Below are positions 1 to 7,582 of a stretch of 64,000 nucleotides of DNA, piece after piece (within the stretch, counting starts at the first letter, position 1; every line of letters begins with the position of its first letter). The stretch is from assembly GCF_021513275.1 (NCBI RefSeq), contig NZ_CP090978.1, positions 4,402,001-4,466,000 on the forward strand, read 5' to 3'. The position numbers and the translations under genes were made by a program. Source of the DNA: Paenibacillus hexagrammi. GTDB lineage: Bacteria > Bacillota > Bacilli > Paenibacillales > NBRC-103111. Under the pieces are notes generated by a model. That model was not told where the DNA came from. It saw only the letters and a list, made by a program, of their open reading frames with translations, and did no database searches.

Positions 1-592
1 TGTCGGCGGTGCGGCTCACAATATAGGTGAGCTCGTCCACGGTATAGTATTCGAGCCGGCTCACCACGCCGAAGCGGTCCCGCAGCGGCGCAGAGAGCAG
101 GCCGACGCGCGTTGTGGCGCCGACCAACGTGAAAGCCGGCAAGTCCAGCCGCACCGAGCGGGCGCTCGGGCCCTTGCCGATAATAATATCAAGGGCGTAG
201 TCCTCCATCGCCGGATACAGCACCTCCTCCACCGTACGGTGGAGCCGGTGAATCTCGTCGATGAACAGCACATCCCCCTCCTGCAAATTCGTCAGGAGGG
301 CCGCCAAATCCCCCGGACGCTCAATAGCGGGTCCGGAGGTCGTTCGTATATTCACGCCAAGCTCATTGGCGATAATATTCGAGAGCGTAGTTTTGCCGAG
401 TCCCGGAGGACCGTACAGAAGCACATGATCAAGGGCTTCTTTGCGCATTTTTGCCGCTTCGATATAGATCTTTAAATTCTCCTTGGCCTGCTTTTGACCG
501 ATATATTCAGCCAAATAACGGGGGCGCAAGCTGTACTCGATCGCTTGATCCTCCATCATCAAATTAGCGGAGATAATCCGGTCATTCTCCAT
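1..592 (-). CDS. ruvB: Holliday junction branch migration helicase RuvB (partial, 3' end outside window)
   Basis: RuvB is the AAA+ motor that, with RuvA, drives branch migration of Holliday junctions in recombinational repair. The first 197 codons are present. The Walker A motif GPPGLGKTT lies near residue 60, a Walker B segment ending DEIHR follows, and a GATTR sensor segment comes later. The ATG at 592 has a close AGGAGGAT ribosome site. The gene runs off the left edge, so the winged-helix C-terminus is not seen. It follows ruvA by 31 bp and ruvA overlaps ruvC, so the three form one ruvCAB unit. Family assignment is secure. Confidence 0.96.
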   Translation of the reverse strand, partial: MENDRIISANLMMEDQAIEYSLRPRYLAEYIGQKQAKENLKIYIEAAKMRKEALDHVLLYGPPGLGKTTLSNIIANELGVNIRTTSGPAIERPGDLAALLTNLQEGDVLFIDEIHRLHRTVEEVLYPAMEDYALDIIIGKGPSARSVRLDLPAFTLVGATTRVGLLSAPLRDRFGVVSRLEYYTVDELTYIVSRTAD

Positions 593-623
593 GGGTCATC
601 CTCCTTGCTTGCCGCTGTTAAAT

Positions 624-1256
624 TTACATCGTATATAAGGCTTGCAGGGCAAGCTTCATAAGAACATCCACGGAATCAGAATCAGAAACCTTCAGCTTAA
701 TTTGAGCCCATGTTTTATCGGTCTCTGTCTCCGTATATCCAAGCGCCATCAACGCTTCCTTCGCTTCAGACCAGGCTTTACCGCCTTCCATGACTGACGA
801 GCCAGCGGACGCTCCCAAATGAATGGAAGTCTCAAGTACGATCGAGCCGCTGACATGGCTGAGCTTGTCCTTCAGATCCAGAATAATCCGCTGCGCTGTC
901 TTCTTCCCGATGCCAGGCAGCTTCGTCAGAAAAGCAACATTCTCTTGACTAATTGCATTAATCACATTTTCCGGCCTGCCTCCACCTGCCAGTATACCCA
1001 ACGCAACCTTAGGCCCTATGCCTGTAACATCGAGCAATAGCCGAAATAACGACTGCTCCTCACGTGTTGGGAAACCAAACAGCAAATGCGCGTCTTCGCG
1101 CACATGATAATGGATGTACAGCGTAACATCCTCATCTTCTTTATGCGATAGCGCATAAGGATTCGGACAGAACACCCGGTAGCCTACGCCATGCACATCA
1201 ATGACGGCGTATTCGCTTTCGCGAAACGCAACCTTCCCTCGAACAAAATCAATCAT
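624..1256 (-). CDS. ruvA: Holliday junction DNA helicase subunit RuvA
   Basis: RuvA is the tetrameric junction-binding partner that loads RuvB. At 210 residues it has the family's usual length. The N-terminal OB-fold domain starts with the typical MIDFVRGKV. Two helix-hairpin-helix motifs appear around residues 70-130 (VTGIGPKVALGIL and LPGIGKKTAQRIILDLKDK). A small C-terminal RuvB-binding domain contains the EALMALGYTE segment. Its start overlaps the end of ruvC by 4 bp, which implies translational coupling. Confidence 0.97.
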   Translation of the reverse strand: MIDFVRGKVAFRESEYAVIDVHGVGYRVFCPNPYALSHKEDEDVTLYIHYHVREDAHLLFGFPTREEQSLFRLLLDVTGIGPKVALGILAGGGRPENVINAISQENVAFLTKLPGIGKKTAQRIILDLKDKLSHVSGSIVLETSIHLGASAGSSVMEGGKAWSEAKEALMALGYTETETDKTWAQIKLKVSDSDSVDVLMKLALQALYTM

Positions 1257-1756
1257 CGTTTCACGACCTTATTTATCATCGTTTGCATGGAGGATGAGTG
1301 GGCGTGACACACTGCAACAGCAAGTGCATCGGCCACATCATCCGGCTTAGGTACCGCTGAAAGCTTCAGGAACATCTTTACCATTTCCTGAACCTGATGC
1401 TTCTCTGCTTTCCCGTAGCCAACTACTGCTTGCTTCACCTGCAGAGGTGTATATTCGGCAATCGTGAGTCCTGCCTGGACACCTGCCAAAATCATAACCC
1501 CTCTAGCCTGAGCAACCGTAAAAGCCGTTGTCACGTTGCGGTTAAAAAATAATTTCTCTATCGCCATCGCATCCGGCTTGTATTTGTCGATTAGCTGCTG
1601 AGTCGCCTCATATACTTCCCTCAAACGAATGGAGGGGTCCGTATGCGCTTCCGTCTGAATGGATCCATACTGTACAGGAACCAGCTTGCTGCCGAGCTTG
1701 TCGATAAAGCCAAAACCAACGATGGCTATCCCCGGATCAATTCCTAGAATGCGCAC
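1253..1756 (-). CDS. ruvC: Crossover junction endodeoxyribonuclease RuvC
   Basis: RuvC resolves Holliday junctions by paired nicks. The 167-residue protein shows the RNase H-like catalytic acids: Asp7 in GIDPG, Glu67 in AIEKLFF, and the Asp cluster at 139-143 in PDDVADALA. It starts with GTG, preceded by AGGAGA at 7 nt. A terminator separates it from bofC. The -10 region upstream overlaps a good match to the Gram-positive LexA box, so damage induction of ruvCAB is likely (inference). Bacillus subtilis itself lacks this RuvC, so its presence is a lineage marker. Confidence 0.96.
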   Translation of the reverse strand: MRILGIDPGIAIVGFGFIDKLGSKLVPVQYGSIQTEAHTDPSIRLREVYEATQQLIDKYKPDAMAIEKLFFNRNVTTAFTVAQARGVMILAGVQAGLTIAEYTPLQVKQAVVGYGKAEKHQVQEMVKMFLKLSAVPKPDDVADALAVAVCHAHSSSMQTMINKVVKR

Positions 1757-1781
1757 AAGCTTCTCTCCTATCCCAAAAAAG

Positions 1782-1807
1782 CGAACATATGTATCATTGT
1801 CATTATA
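1782..1807 (-). promoter_or_regulatory. ruvCAB promoter with LexA/DinR-like box
   Basis: On the minus strand an extended -10, TGC-TATAAT, lies at 1802-1807. Immediately downstream, at 1782-1795, is CGAACATATGTATC. It matches the Bacillus LexA consensus CGAACRNRYGTTYC at 13 of 14 positions. The box would cover the first transcribed bases, a good place for repression. No convincing -35 is seen. LexA control of ruvAB is known in B. subtilis; here it is inferred from the motif. Confidence 0.6.
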
Positions 1808-1816
1808 GCAGATAAC

Positions 1817-1857
1817 AAAAAAAGAGATAGACCAGGTACAAGTCCCTGGCTATCTCA
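1817..1857 (-). terminator. Rho-independent terminator after bofC
   Basis: Read on the minus strand, GAGATA and CCAGG arms pair with CCTGG and TATCTC, followed by seven T. It ends bofC transcription just upstream of the ruvC promoter. Confidence 0.85.
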
Positions 1858-1919
1858 GACTGTTGATAAACGAAATGGAAGGCTCAGTAGTTGTCGGAAT
1901 GGCGTAGTGGTGAGCAGCA

Positions 1920-2603
1920 TTACTTCTCAACTGGATGGGACATAGCCCCTGCGCTTTCTTCGACCGCATAATCGCTGAATGTTGAAATCACACTATTATA
2001 TTCTTCCATATCCGAGATGCGAATGCCCTCTCTTAGCTGTTTGACCGTCTCGCTAGGCAGGCTGCTCTCCAAATGTTGGATGTTTAGCTGGAAAAACGTT
2101 CGAATCACATTCTCCTTGCTTGGTGTCCCCTGAAATAATGACAAATTGCCGCTCTCGTCTAAGCTGAACACTGCATTTTCCTTGCAATTCGGAGACAAGT
2201 CTTCGACCTGCTCGGTAAAGGTCACTTCTCCCTGCGCGTTAATATCAAGTGTCCAATCGGGATGCTTGGTAAACTCCGACAGCATTTGCTCAGATGTCAG
2301 ATGACCCAATGCTTGCCGTTCCTCACCGCATACATACGATTTAAGCAGATAGGTATCCCGGCTGTCCGTAATTCCTTTTATGGCGGCAATGGACTTTTGC
2401 CATTTCAAATCTTCCTCCGGCTTCACCGAGCCCATCGTCATGCGGGCCAGAATCCCAGGCTTATCCCTCTGCTGCCCCTCGAACCCAGAAGCAACCAGCA
2501 AATAGCCAGCCCCGCAAACGAATACAAACATACCCAGCGCCAACCAATTCCGTTTCCAACGCAGCTTTTTTTTCAAATGCTTAAAGAACCTCTGTACATT
2601 CAA
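1920..2603 (-). CDS. bofC: BofC-like forespore intercompartmental signalling protein
   Basis: BofC is made in the forespore and restrains the SpoIVB signal that triggers pro-sigma-K processing in the mother cell. The 227-residue product has one N-terminal membrane segment around residues 19-39 and an extracytoplasmic domain with the SYVCGEE segment, close to the YLCGEE of B. subtilis BofC. The identity rests on this motif, on position next to ruvA/ruvC as in B. subtilis, and on a clear forespore-type promoter upstream. SpoIVFA/FB, the end point of the same pathway, are encoded 15 kb away. Confidence 0.8.
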   Translation of the reverse strand: MNVQRFFKHLKKKLRWKRNWLALGMFVFVCGAGYLLVASGFEGQQRDKPGILARMTMGSVKPEEDLKWQKSIAAIKGITDSRDTYLLKSYVCGEERQALGHLTSEQMLSEFTKHPDWTLDINAQGEVTFTEQVEDLSPNCKENAVFSLDESGNLSLFQGTPSKENVIRTFFQLNIQHLESSLPSETVKQLREGIRISDMEEYNSVISTFSDYAVEESAGAMSHPVEK

Positions 2604-2633
2604 CTGAATCCCCTTCTATTCTTGTTTTTCTGG

Positions 2634-2663
2634 TATTCTTTCCATTTGCGTTGCCCTGTATAC
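2634..2663 (-). promoter_or_regulatory. Sigma-F/sigma-G type promoter for bofC
   Basis: On the minus strand GTATA (2659-2663) is followed after 15 bp by GGAAAGAATA (2634-2643). The -10 element fits the forespore pattern GGNRANAHTR at every position and the -35 fits GYWTA. This agrees with forespore expression of bofC in B. subtilis. Confidence 0.65.
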
Positions 2664-2817
2664 ATCATTTACCATAAGAAAATACCTTTTGAGTTTATTA
2701 GAAGCAGGCTCACTTCGAATTTCACTTTATCGCTAGCTGCCTTTTGTAACTTTTTTGTAAACAATCTCGTAAAATATAGGAAGCCTACTTAGAAAAGAAG
2801 AGGGACGGTGAGTACCG

Positions 2818-2952
2818 ATGAACCGTGGAAAACGAATGAAGCGTACAACGCTTCTGGTCATCGGCGTAATCCTGTTATGGGGGATAGTAGCTCTTTGGAA
2901 TGAATACAAGCGGGAAGAAAGCGGTCTGGCTTCCCCCATTCAACAATGGTAA
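2818..2952 (+). CDS. Small membrane peptide, 44 residues, unknown
   Basis: I do not recognise this gene. It encodes a basic N-terminus (MNRGKRMKR), one hydrophobic segment around residues 10-27 and a charged tail ending in PIQQW. A purine-rich AGAAGAGGGACGGTGAG stretch lies just upstream of the ATG. It sits divergently from bofC and 170 bp before the ECF sigma gene on the same strand. It could be a single-pass small membrane protein; a chance reading frame is not excluded. Confidence 0.45.
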   Translation: MNRGKRMKRTTLLVIGVILLWGIVALWNEYKREESGLASPIQQW

Positions 2953-3018
2953 AAATCCCGTATTCAGGAAGCCATGACACGGAAAAGAGCATTCACGCCG
3001 CTTCGCGGTAACAGGAAT

Positions 3019-3046
3019 TTGACTGTTGCTGTAGAAATGATATAGT
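3019..3046 (+). promoter_or_regulatory. Sigma-A type promoter for the ECF sigma gene
   Basis: TTGACT at 3019-3024 and TATAGT at 3041-3046 are spaced by 16 bp. The start codon follows 78 bp later with GGAGGGG at a normal distance. I could not place a TGAAAC-type autoregulatory ECF promoter here. Confidence 0.55.
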
Positions 3047-3123
3047 CAAAGATAGATGAACTTTTCTCATACAATTTCAGCAATATCGATATACATGGTA
3101 TATGAGCTAAGGAGGGGAACAGC

Positions 3124-3735
3124 ATGAACGTAGCAGAGCTTCAATTGATACAGCTGTCGCGTACAGGTGACAGAAATGCTTTCGTAGAATTGGTGGAATT
3201 GTATCGCAGTAAAATCCAGAGACTTGCCTTTCGGATGCTGCATAACAAACCGGATTCAGAGGACATCGTACAGGAGACTTTTATCCGCGTCTATTTGAAT
3301 TTGAACCATTACGATGAGAGTCAAAGCTTCTCCACCTGGATCTACAGGATCGGCAAGAACGTATGCATTGACCTGCTTCGCAAAAAGAAACCCGTCCATT
3401 CACTAGACGCAGAATTATCGGAGCAGGATGACGATTACAGTTATTACAGCAAGCTGGCCAGCGGTGACATATCTCCCGAGCACGCGGTGCTGCAATCCGA
3501 AGTTCAGGAGCATGTACAGAAATCGATCAGCAAGCTGGCCGACAAGTACAAGAGCGTCATCACTTTGTATTATCTAGAGGAGTTGTCCTTGCAGGAAATA
3601 AGCGAGAAGCTGGACCTGCCTGTTACTACAGTGAAAACGCGTCTGCACCGTGGACGCGAGCTGCTTCGGAAGAAATGGGGCATGAACTTTATTGTAAGTC
3701 TTCTTACCTTCTTCACAATCGGAGTTTTTGTATAA
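3124..3735 (+). CDS. sigW: ECF RNA polymerase sigma factor, SigW-like, with hydrophobic tail
   Basis: This is a group IV sigma factor that would direct core polymerase to an envelope-stress type regulon. Sigma region 2 is at about residues 22-90 (DSEDIVQETFIRVY, STWIYRIGKNVCIDLLRKK). Region 4 is at about 130-185 (ITLYYLEELSLQEISEKLDLPVTTVKTRLHRGRELLRKK). At 203 residues it is longer than typical SigW. The extra end is a hydrophobic stretch of about 15 residues (FIVSLLTFFTIGVFV). No anti-sigma gene follows: a terminator comes 19 bp after the stop, then a convergent gene. The SigW name is by resemblance only. Confidence 0.85.
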   Translation: MNVAELQLIQLSRTGDRNAFVELVELYRSKIQRLAFRMLHNKPDSEDIVQETFIRVYLNLNHYDESQSFSTWIYRIGKNVCIDLLRKKKPVHSLDAELSEQDDDYSYYSKLASGDISPEHAVLQSEVQEHVQKSISKLADKYKSVITLYYLEELSLQEISEKLDLPVTTVKTRLHRGRELLRKKWGMNFIVSLLTFFTIGVFV

Positions 3736-3753
3736 TCGTCATATAGGCAAACG

Positions 3754-3800
3754 AAAGCAGCAGGCAAGAGCGACCTCCGTCGCTGCGCCTGCTGCTTTTT
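3754..3800. terminator. Bidirectional terminator between sigW-like and safA-like genes
   Basis: A long stem (AAAGCAGCAGGC pairing with GCCTGCTGCTTT) is flanked by A-rich sequence on the left and T5 on the right. It can serve both convergent genes. Confidence 0.85.
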
Positions 3801-3807
3801 GCTTGCA

Positions 3808-5487
3808 CTACACGTTAATCCACGGTAGGTTCGGTTTTGGTTCTACTCTCTCCGTACGAAACTGCTGTTTATTTACAAAATTTTGTAATGGGGATTTGCT
3901 GGAGCTTCTCGCTTTCCTTGTACTGTTCGCTCCGCTCCTGGCTGCTTTCCCGCTCTTTTTATCTTCTCGAATATCAATTTCTATTGTTTCTTCCTTGTTC
4001 GTCTCTTCTGCGAGCTCGTGAGTCTGGACCTGTGGCATGTGCGCAGCTCCAGCTTCCTGAGCAGGCGGGTAATAAGGCATTTGGTATGGATATTGATGCG
4101 TCGCGCCATATGCCGGCATCATTCCAGGGGGATATGCCGCTCCATCGTGCGACATAGGGAAGCCAGCAGGCGGGAATGGACTTTGCGGCATGCCCATCGG
4201 CATCACAACTGGCGGATAATGAGTTACCATACCCGGCTGCTGACCTTGCCAAGGCTCCGCAGGTGTCATGTGTCCGCCACAACCACATCCTCCGTCGCTA
4301 AATGGAAATGCCCCTGCTGGCCCTTCTGCCGGAACACCTGACCACGGAGCCTCATCGTGCGGCATTTCCGGCCACGGCATTTGTCCTGCTGGGTTCCATG
4401 GCGTATGCAGCATGTCATCGGTCGACTTCACTTCTGCGCCTTCCCATGGCATCTGCTGCATGTGCGCTGCTTGCGTCATATCCGGCATTTCCGGCATCTG
4501 CTGCATATTCGGCATCTGTTGCATCTGCTGCATGTGAGGCATCTGTTGCATCTGTTGCATCTGCTGCATGTGCGGCATTTGCGGCATTTGGGGCATAGCC
4601 GGCATTTGCTGCGCCTGCTGCATGTGCGACATTTCCGCCCAGTCAGGCAGAGCACCAGCTTCAACAGGCTCTTCCGATTCAGGGTAAGCGATCACTTCTG
4701 TCGCTTTTATGTGGAAGCTTTTGAAAGGATGTACCGCTTGTGTATAGGGTTCACTTAGTCCGAATTCCATATCGGGCTGAGACTGGCTCTCCGCAACAGG
4801 AGGTGTTACATTCCAGTCCGGTGTTTGCTGATAAGGCGTATGATCCATCATCGGTGCTAAAGGCATCGTAGAAGGCTGCATTGGTGACATCGGCATCATA
4901 GGGTTTTGCATGGACATCGACGGCGTCATCGGCATCATAGGATTCTGCATGGACATCGACGGTGTCATCGGCATCATAGGGTTTTGCATGGGCATCGAAG
5001 GTGTCATCGGCATGGACGGAGGCATAATCGGTGCTGTTCCCATGCTTGGTGTCATCGGCACAGGACTCTCAGCTATCGGCATCTGCTCCACGGGCTGCTG
5101 CACGATGGGCTCTGTCGACGGCTTGGATGGAGACGGCTGCCCAGCCTCCCCTGCTCCCATTTTAGGGATGTACACGACCTCTCCGGTCATTAATACATTC
5201 GGGTTTTTCAATTGGGGATTCGCTTTAATCATTTCATGAAGCGGAATATCCCATGCCTTTCCAAGCTTCCATAAGCTATCCCCTTGCTGAACAACATGCT
5301 TATACGCGAAGTCAACAGGCGGCGCCATCGGCTTCGGCTTGGAAGGTATTTTCACTTTCATGCCGACATCAATGGCATTTGGGTCCGCGATCTGCGGATT
5401 CAGAGCGATGATTTCATCCAGCTCCACGTTATACTTTTTAGCAAGTTCGTACAGGGTATCGCCTTTTTTGACAATATGGATTTTCAA
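3808..5487 (-). CDS. safA: SafA-like LysM spore coat/cortex-interface protein, Met/Gln-rich
   Basis: SafA anchors the inner coat to the spore cortex through LysM. The 559-residue product has two N-terminal LysM modules (residues about 2-48 and 63-110, each opening with a VxxGDTL or VQQGDSL motif). A Pro/Met-rich region follows with a tandem repeat around SMSMQNPMMPMTP, then a Met/Gln tract of MQQM units, a GGCGCGGH cysteine cluster, and a basic tail. It starts with TTG, preceded by AAGGAGG at 8 nt. B. subtilis SafA has one LysM and sits close to ruv/bofC, which supports the name. The middle region evolves by repeat expansion. Confidence 0.8.
   Translation of the reverse strand: MKIHIVKKGDTLYELAKKYNVELDEIIALNPQIADPNAIDVGMKVKIPSKPKPMAPPVDFAYKHVVQQGDSLWKLGKAWDIPLHEMIKANPQLKNPNVLMTGEVVYIPKMGAGEAGQPSPSKPSTEPIVQQPVEQMPIAESPVPMTPSMGTAPIMPPSMPMTPSMPMQNPMMPMTPSMSMQNPMMPMTPSMSMQNPMMPMSPMQPSTMPLAPMMDHTPYQQTPDWNVTPPVAESQSQPDMEFGLSEPYTQAVHPFKSFHIKATEVIAYPESEEPVEAGALPDWAEMSHMQQAQQMPAMPQMPQMPHMQQMQQMQQMPHMQQMQQMPNMQQMPEMPDMTQAAHMQQMPWEGAEVKSTDDMLHTPWNPAGQMPWPEMPHDEAPWSGVPAEGPAGAFPFSDGGCGCGGHMTPAEPWQGQQPGMVTHYPPVVMPMGMPQSPFPPAGFPMSHDGAAYPPGMMPAYGATHQYPYQMPYYPPAQEAGAAHMPQVQTHELAEETNKEETIEIDIREDKKSGKAARSGANSTRKARSSSKSPLQNFVNKQQFRTERVEPKPNLPWINV
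4449..4640 (-). repeat. Short tandem repeats encoding MQQM/MPxM units
   Basis: Inside the safA-like gene, triplets CAT, CTG, TTG and CGG recur in 9-15 bp units. The encoded protein is almost only Met, Gln and Pro with a few His. The tract is prone to length variation. Confidence 0.85.
4888..5004 (-). repeat. 39-bp tandem repeat, three copies, in safA-like gene
   Basis: Three copies at 4888-4926, 4927-4965 and 4966-5004 differ at a few bases. Each encodes 13 residues of the SMSMQNPMMPMTP type. The unit is a multiple of three, so copy-number change keeps the frame. Confidence 0.85.
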
Positions 5488-5582
5488 GCCCTATACCTCC
5501 TTTAGTGGGTTCCACTCCGGGTACTGATTTCAACATGACATTACAGTTTATGCACAGATCTAGGCTTTTGACCTTCTTTCGG

Positions 5583-5632
5583 ACAAAAAAATCCCTCACG
5601 TGCGTCATTCACACGAAAGGGATTCCTTTTTA
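5583..5632 (-). terminator. Terminator after pheA
   Basis: On the minus strand AATCCCT, CGTG and their complements form a stem that ends in a run of T. It closes the pheB-hom-thrB-pheA unit. A-rich sequence on the other side could also allow function in the other direction. Confidence 0.8.
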
Positions 5633-5671
5633 AGGGTTCAAATTCCGAATTAGCGGTCGAGATTATGATGA

Positions 5672-6550
5672 TCACGCCTCGGATTTACTTGTAAACAAAT
5701 AGCTGGGATAGCTTCCCAAAATTCGCGATTGGCAGCCAATTGCCTCGATTTCCTGTATAGCTGCTTGCAGAAGCACAGAGTCTAAAGCTCCTTGAATATC
5801 AATGTAAAAGTAGTAATTGCCAAGCTTCTTCTTCGTTGGCTTTGATTCGATCTTGGATAGATTGATTCGTCTCCAGGCGAAGGCAGACAATACTTGATGC
5901 AGCGCGCCTGGGTAATCTTCAGGCAAAGTCACCAGTATCGTCGTCTTCATCTTGTCCGATTCCGGAAGCTCCTCGGCTTCCTTGCCTACTAACAGGAATC
6001 GGGTCATGTTGTCTTTGTGATCTTGAATTTCCTTTTGCAGGATGGGCACCTTGTAGCTCGCAGCTGCAACTGCAGGGCCGATAGCCGCAACCGTCGAGTC
6101 ATTTTGAACCGTCGCTAGCCTTACACCTTCAGCCGTACTGCTCACTGCCTCAAATTCCGCACCACTTAAATACTTCTTAAAAAATTTGCTGCACTGCGCA
6201 GGCACGACATGGTGGGAAAGCACTTTGCGAATGTGCGAATAAGGATTAGAAGCATCCGGCTCCGGGTTTGGCTGAGGAAAACCGATCAAGTTCATGTCAA
6301 TCGGGAATACATATTCAGCACGGATCGGCAAATCGACTTCATGAACCAGCCAGTCCACATGCAAATGCACGGATCCCTCCAGCGTATTCTCTATAGGAAT
6401 GACGCTGAGGTCGGTTTCTCCGGATGCCGTAGCCATAAATACATCGGAAATCAGTTTAAACGGAACGTACTCAAATGCTTCTTCTCCGAGGAAATGCCGA
6501 GTTGCTTCCTCCGAGAATGTATTCGGACCTAAGAGCGCGACTTTTTTCAT
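5672..6550 (-). CDS. pheA: Prephenate dehydratase PheA
   Basis: The enzyme converts prephenate to phenylpyruvate in phenylalanine synthesis. The 292-residue protein has the dehydratase domain at about residues 1-185 (opening VALLGPNTFSEEA, with the PIENTLEGSVH segment and the STAEGVR region). A C-terminal ACT domain follows, with the ESKPTKKKLGNYYFYID motif that senses phenylalanine. The frame stays open for 16 more codons, but AAGGAG lies 9 nt before the ATG at 6550, so that start is chosen. It is the last gene of the unit; feedback inhibition by Phe is expected from the ACT domain. Confidence 0.95.
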   Translation of the reverse strand: MKKVALLGPNTFSEEATRHFLGEEAFEYVPFKLISDVFMATASGETDLSVIPIENTLEGSVHLHVDWLVHEVDLPIRAEYVFPIDMNLIGFPQPNPEPDASNPYSHIRKVLSHHVVPAQCSKFFKKYLSGAEFEAVSSTAEGVRLATVQNDSTVAAIGPAVAAASYKVPILQKEIQDHKDNMTRFLLVGKEAEELPESDKMKTTILVTLPEDYPGALHQVLSAFAWRRINLSKIESKPTKKKLGNYYFYIDIQGALDSVLLQAAIQEIEAIGCQSRILGSYPSYLFTSKSEA

Positions 6551-6598
6551 TGTCTGTTTCTCCTTAGAGCGTTCTTGGTAGTGCCCTGCTTGTAACAA

Positions 6599-7582
6599 CT
6601 AACAACGCACACCTTGATTCTTAATCATCTCACTTAGCTGAGCATCATCAGCTCCGATGAATTGTACCGTAACCCCTTCACGGCTAGGCTTCAGCCATAA
6701 CGCCTCAGCTTCAATATGTTCCGCTTTCAACGTATCCTTCAGGAACGCTTCCAGCTCTTCCTTGCGGCCGCTGCGGCTGTCCATAAGCGTTAGGATCGTC
6801 GGACCCGCACCGCTAAGAGCCGCGCCTAAGGCTCCGTGCTGAACCGCTTCTTCCAGTATTTTGCTCATACCGGGAATCAGTGGCGCACGGTATGGCTGAT
6901 GCAGCGCATCCTTCATCGCGTGGCGAATCATATCCAGATTGCCTGTGCTTAGCGCTGCGACAAGCAGCGAAGAATGACTGAGGTTGAATACGGCATCTTT
7001 CATGGAAACCTGCTGTGGCATGACGCCTCTCGCCTTTTCGGTAGACAGCTGAAAGGCCGGAATGGCCACTAGGGCTTCCAAGTGTTCGTCAGGCTCTAAA
7101 CGAATGTACTCCGCCCGGTCTCCATCCCAGAAAGCAACCACGATACCTCCAAACAAGCTGGCCCCTACATTGTCAGGGTGCTTCTCCAATCGGGTCGCAA
7201 TCTGAAACAGCTGATCGTTTGAGAGCTTGTTATCAACTAATGCATTAGCTGCTGCCAACGCACCGACAATGGCGGAAGCGCTGCTGCCTAGTCCGCGTGT
7301 GAGCGGGATGTCGCTGTACATGGCAATCTCAAGCTCGGGGTGATGAACCCCGGCCTCTTCAAACACCATTTGAGCTACTTTGTAGATTAAATTGCTTTTG
7401 TCAGTTGGAAGTCCTTTCATTTGATCACCGATCAAGTGAAAGGATGTTTTCTCCGCAATCGCCATATCGATCCAGGCATATAAATTTAATGCCATACCTA
7501 AAGAATCAAATCCCGGTCCCAAATTAGCAGTGCTGGCTGGAACCTTCACTCTTACCTTACGCATACTCACTGGCCGGCTCAC
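6599..7582 (-). CDS. thrB: Homoserine kinase ThrB
   Basis: ThrB is a GHMP kinase that phosphorylates homoserine for threonine synthesis. Motifs include VKVPASTANLGPGFDSLG near the N-terminus, the ATP loop GLGSSASAIVG around residue 95, and a C-terminal GAALSGAGPTI. A GTG at 7582 overlaps the hom stop codon by 4 bp (GTGA); an ATG at 7564 is an alternative start. Threonine synthase (thrC) is not next to it, unlike in B. subtilis hom-thrC-thrB. Confidence 0.94.
   Translation of the reverse strand: MSRPVSMRKVRVKVPASTANLGPGFDSLGMALNLYAWIDMAIAEKTSFHLIGDQMKGLPTDKSNLIYKVAQMVFEEAGVHHPELEIAMYSDIPLTRGLGSSASAIVGALAAANALVDNKLSNDQLFQIATRLEKHPDNVGASLFGGIVVAFWDGDRAEYIRLEPDEHLEALVAIPAFQLSTEKARGVMPQQVSMKDAVFNLSHSSLLVAALSTGNLDMIRHAMKDALHQPYRAPLIPGMSKILEEAVQHGALGAALSGAGPTILTLMDSRSGRKEELEAFLKDTLKAEHIEAEALWLKPSREGVTVQFIGADDAQLSEMIKNQGVRC

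Noticed and set aside
2262-2792. 176-codon frame antisense to bofC
   Set aside because: Covers a well supported bofC and its promoter, has no ribosome site, and has an improbable composition.
3047-3123. Autoregulatory TGAAAC-type ECF promoter before the sigma gene
   Set aside because: A TGAAC is present at 3057 but no CGTA-like -10 lies at the right distance.
4018-4758. Several plus-strand open frames of 90-130 codons across the safA-like gene
   Set aside because: They are shadows of the Met/Gln repeat in other frames, giving His/Leu or Cys/Ala-rich nonsense.
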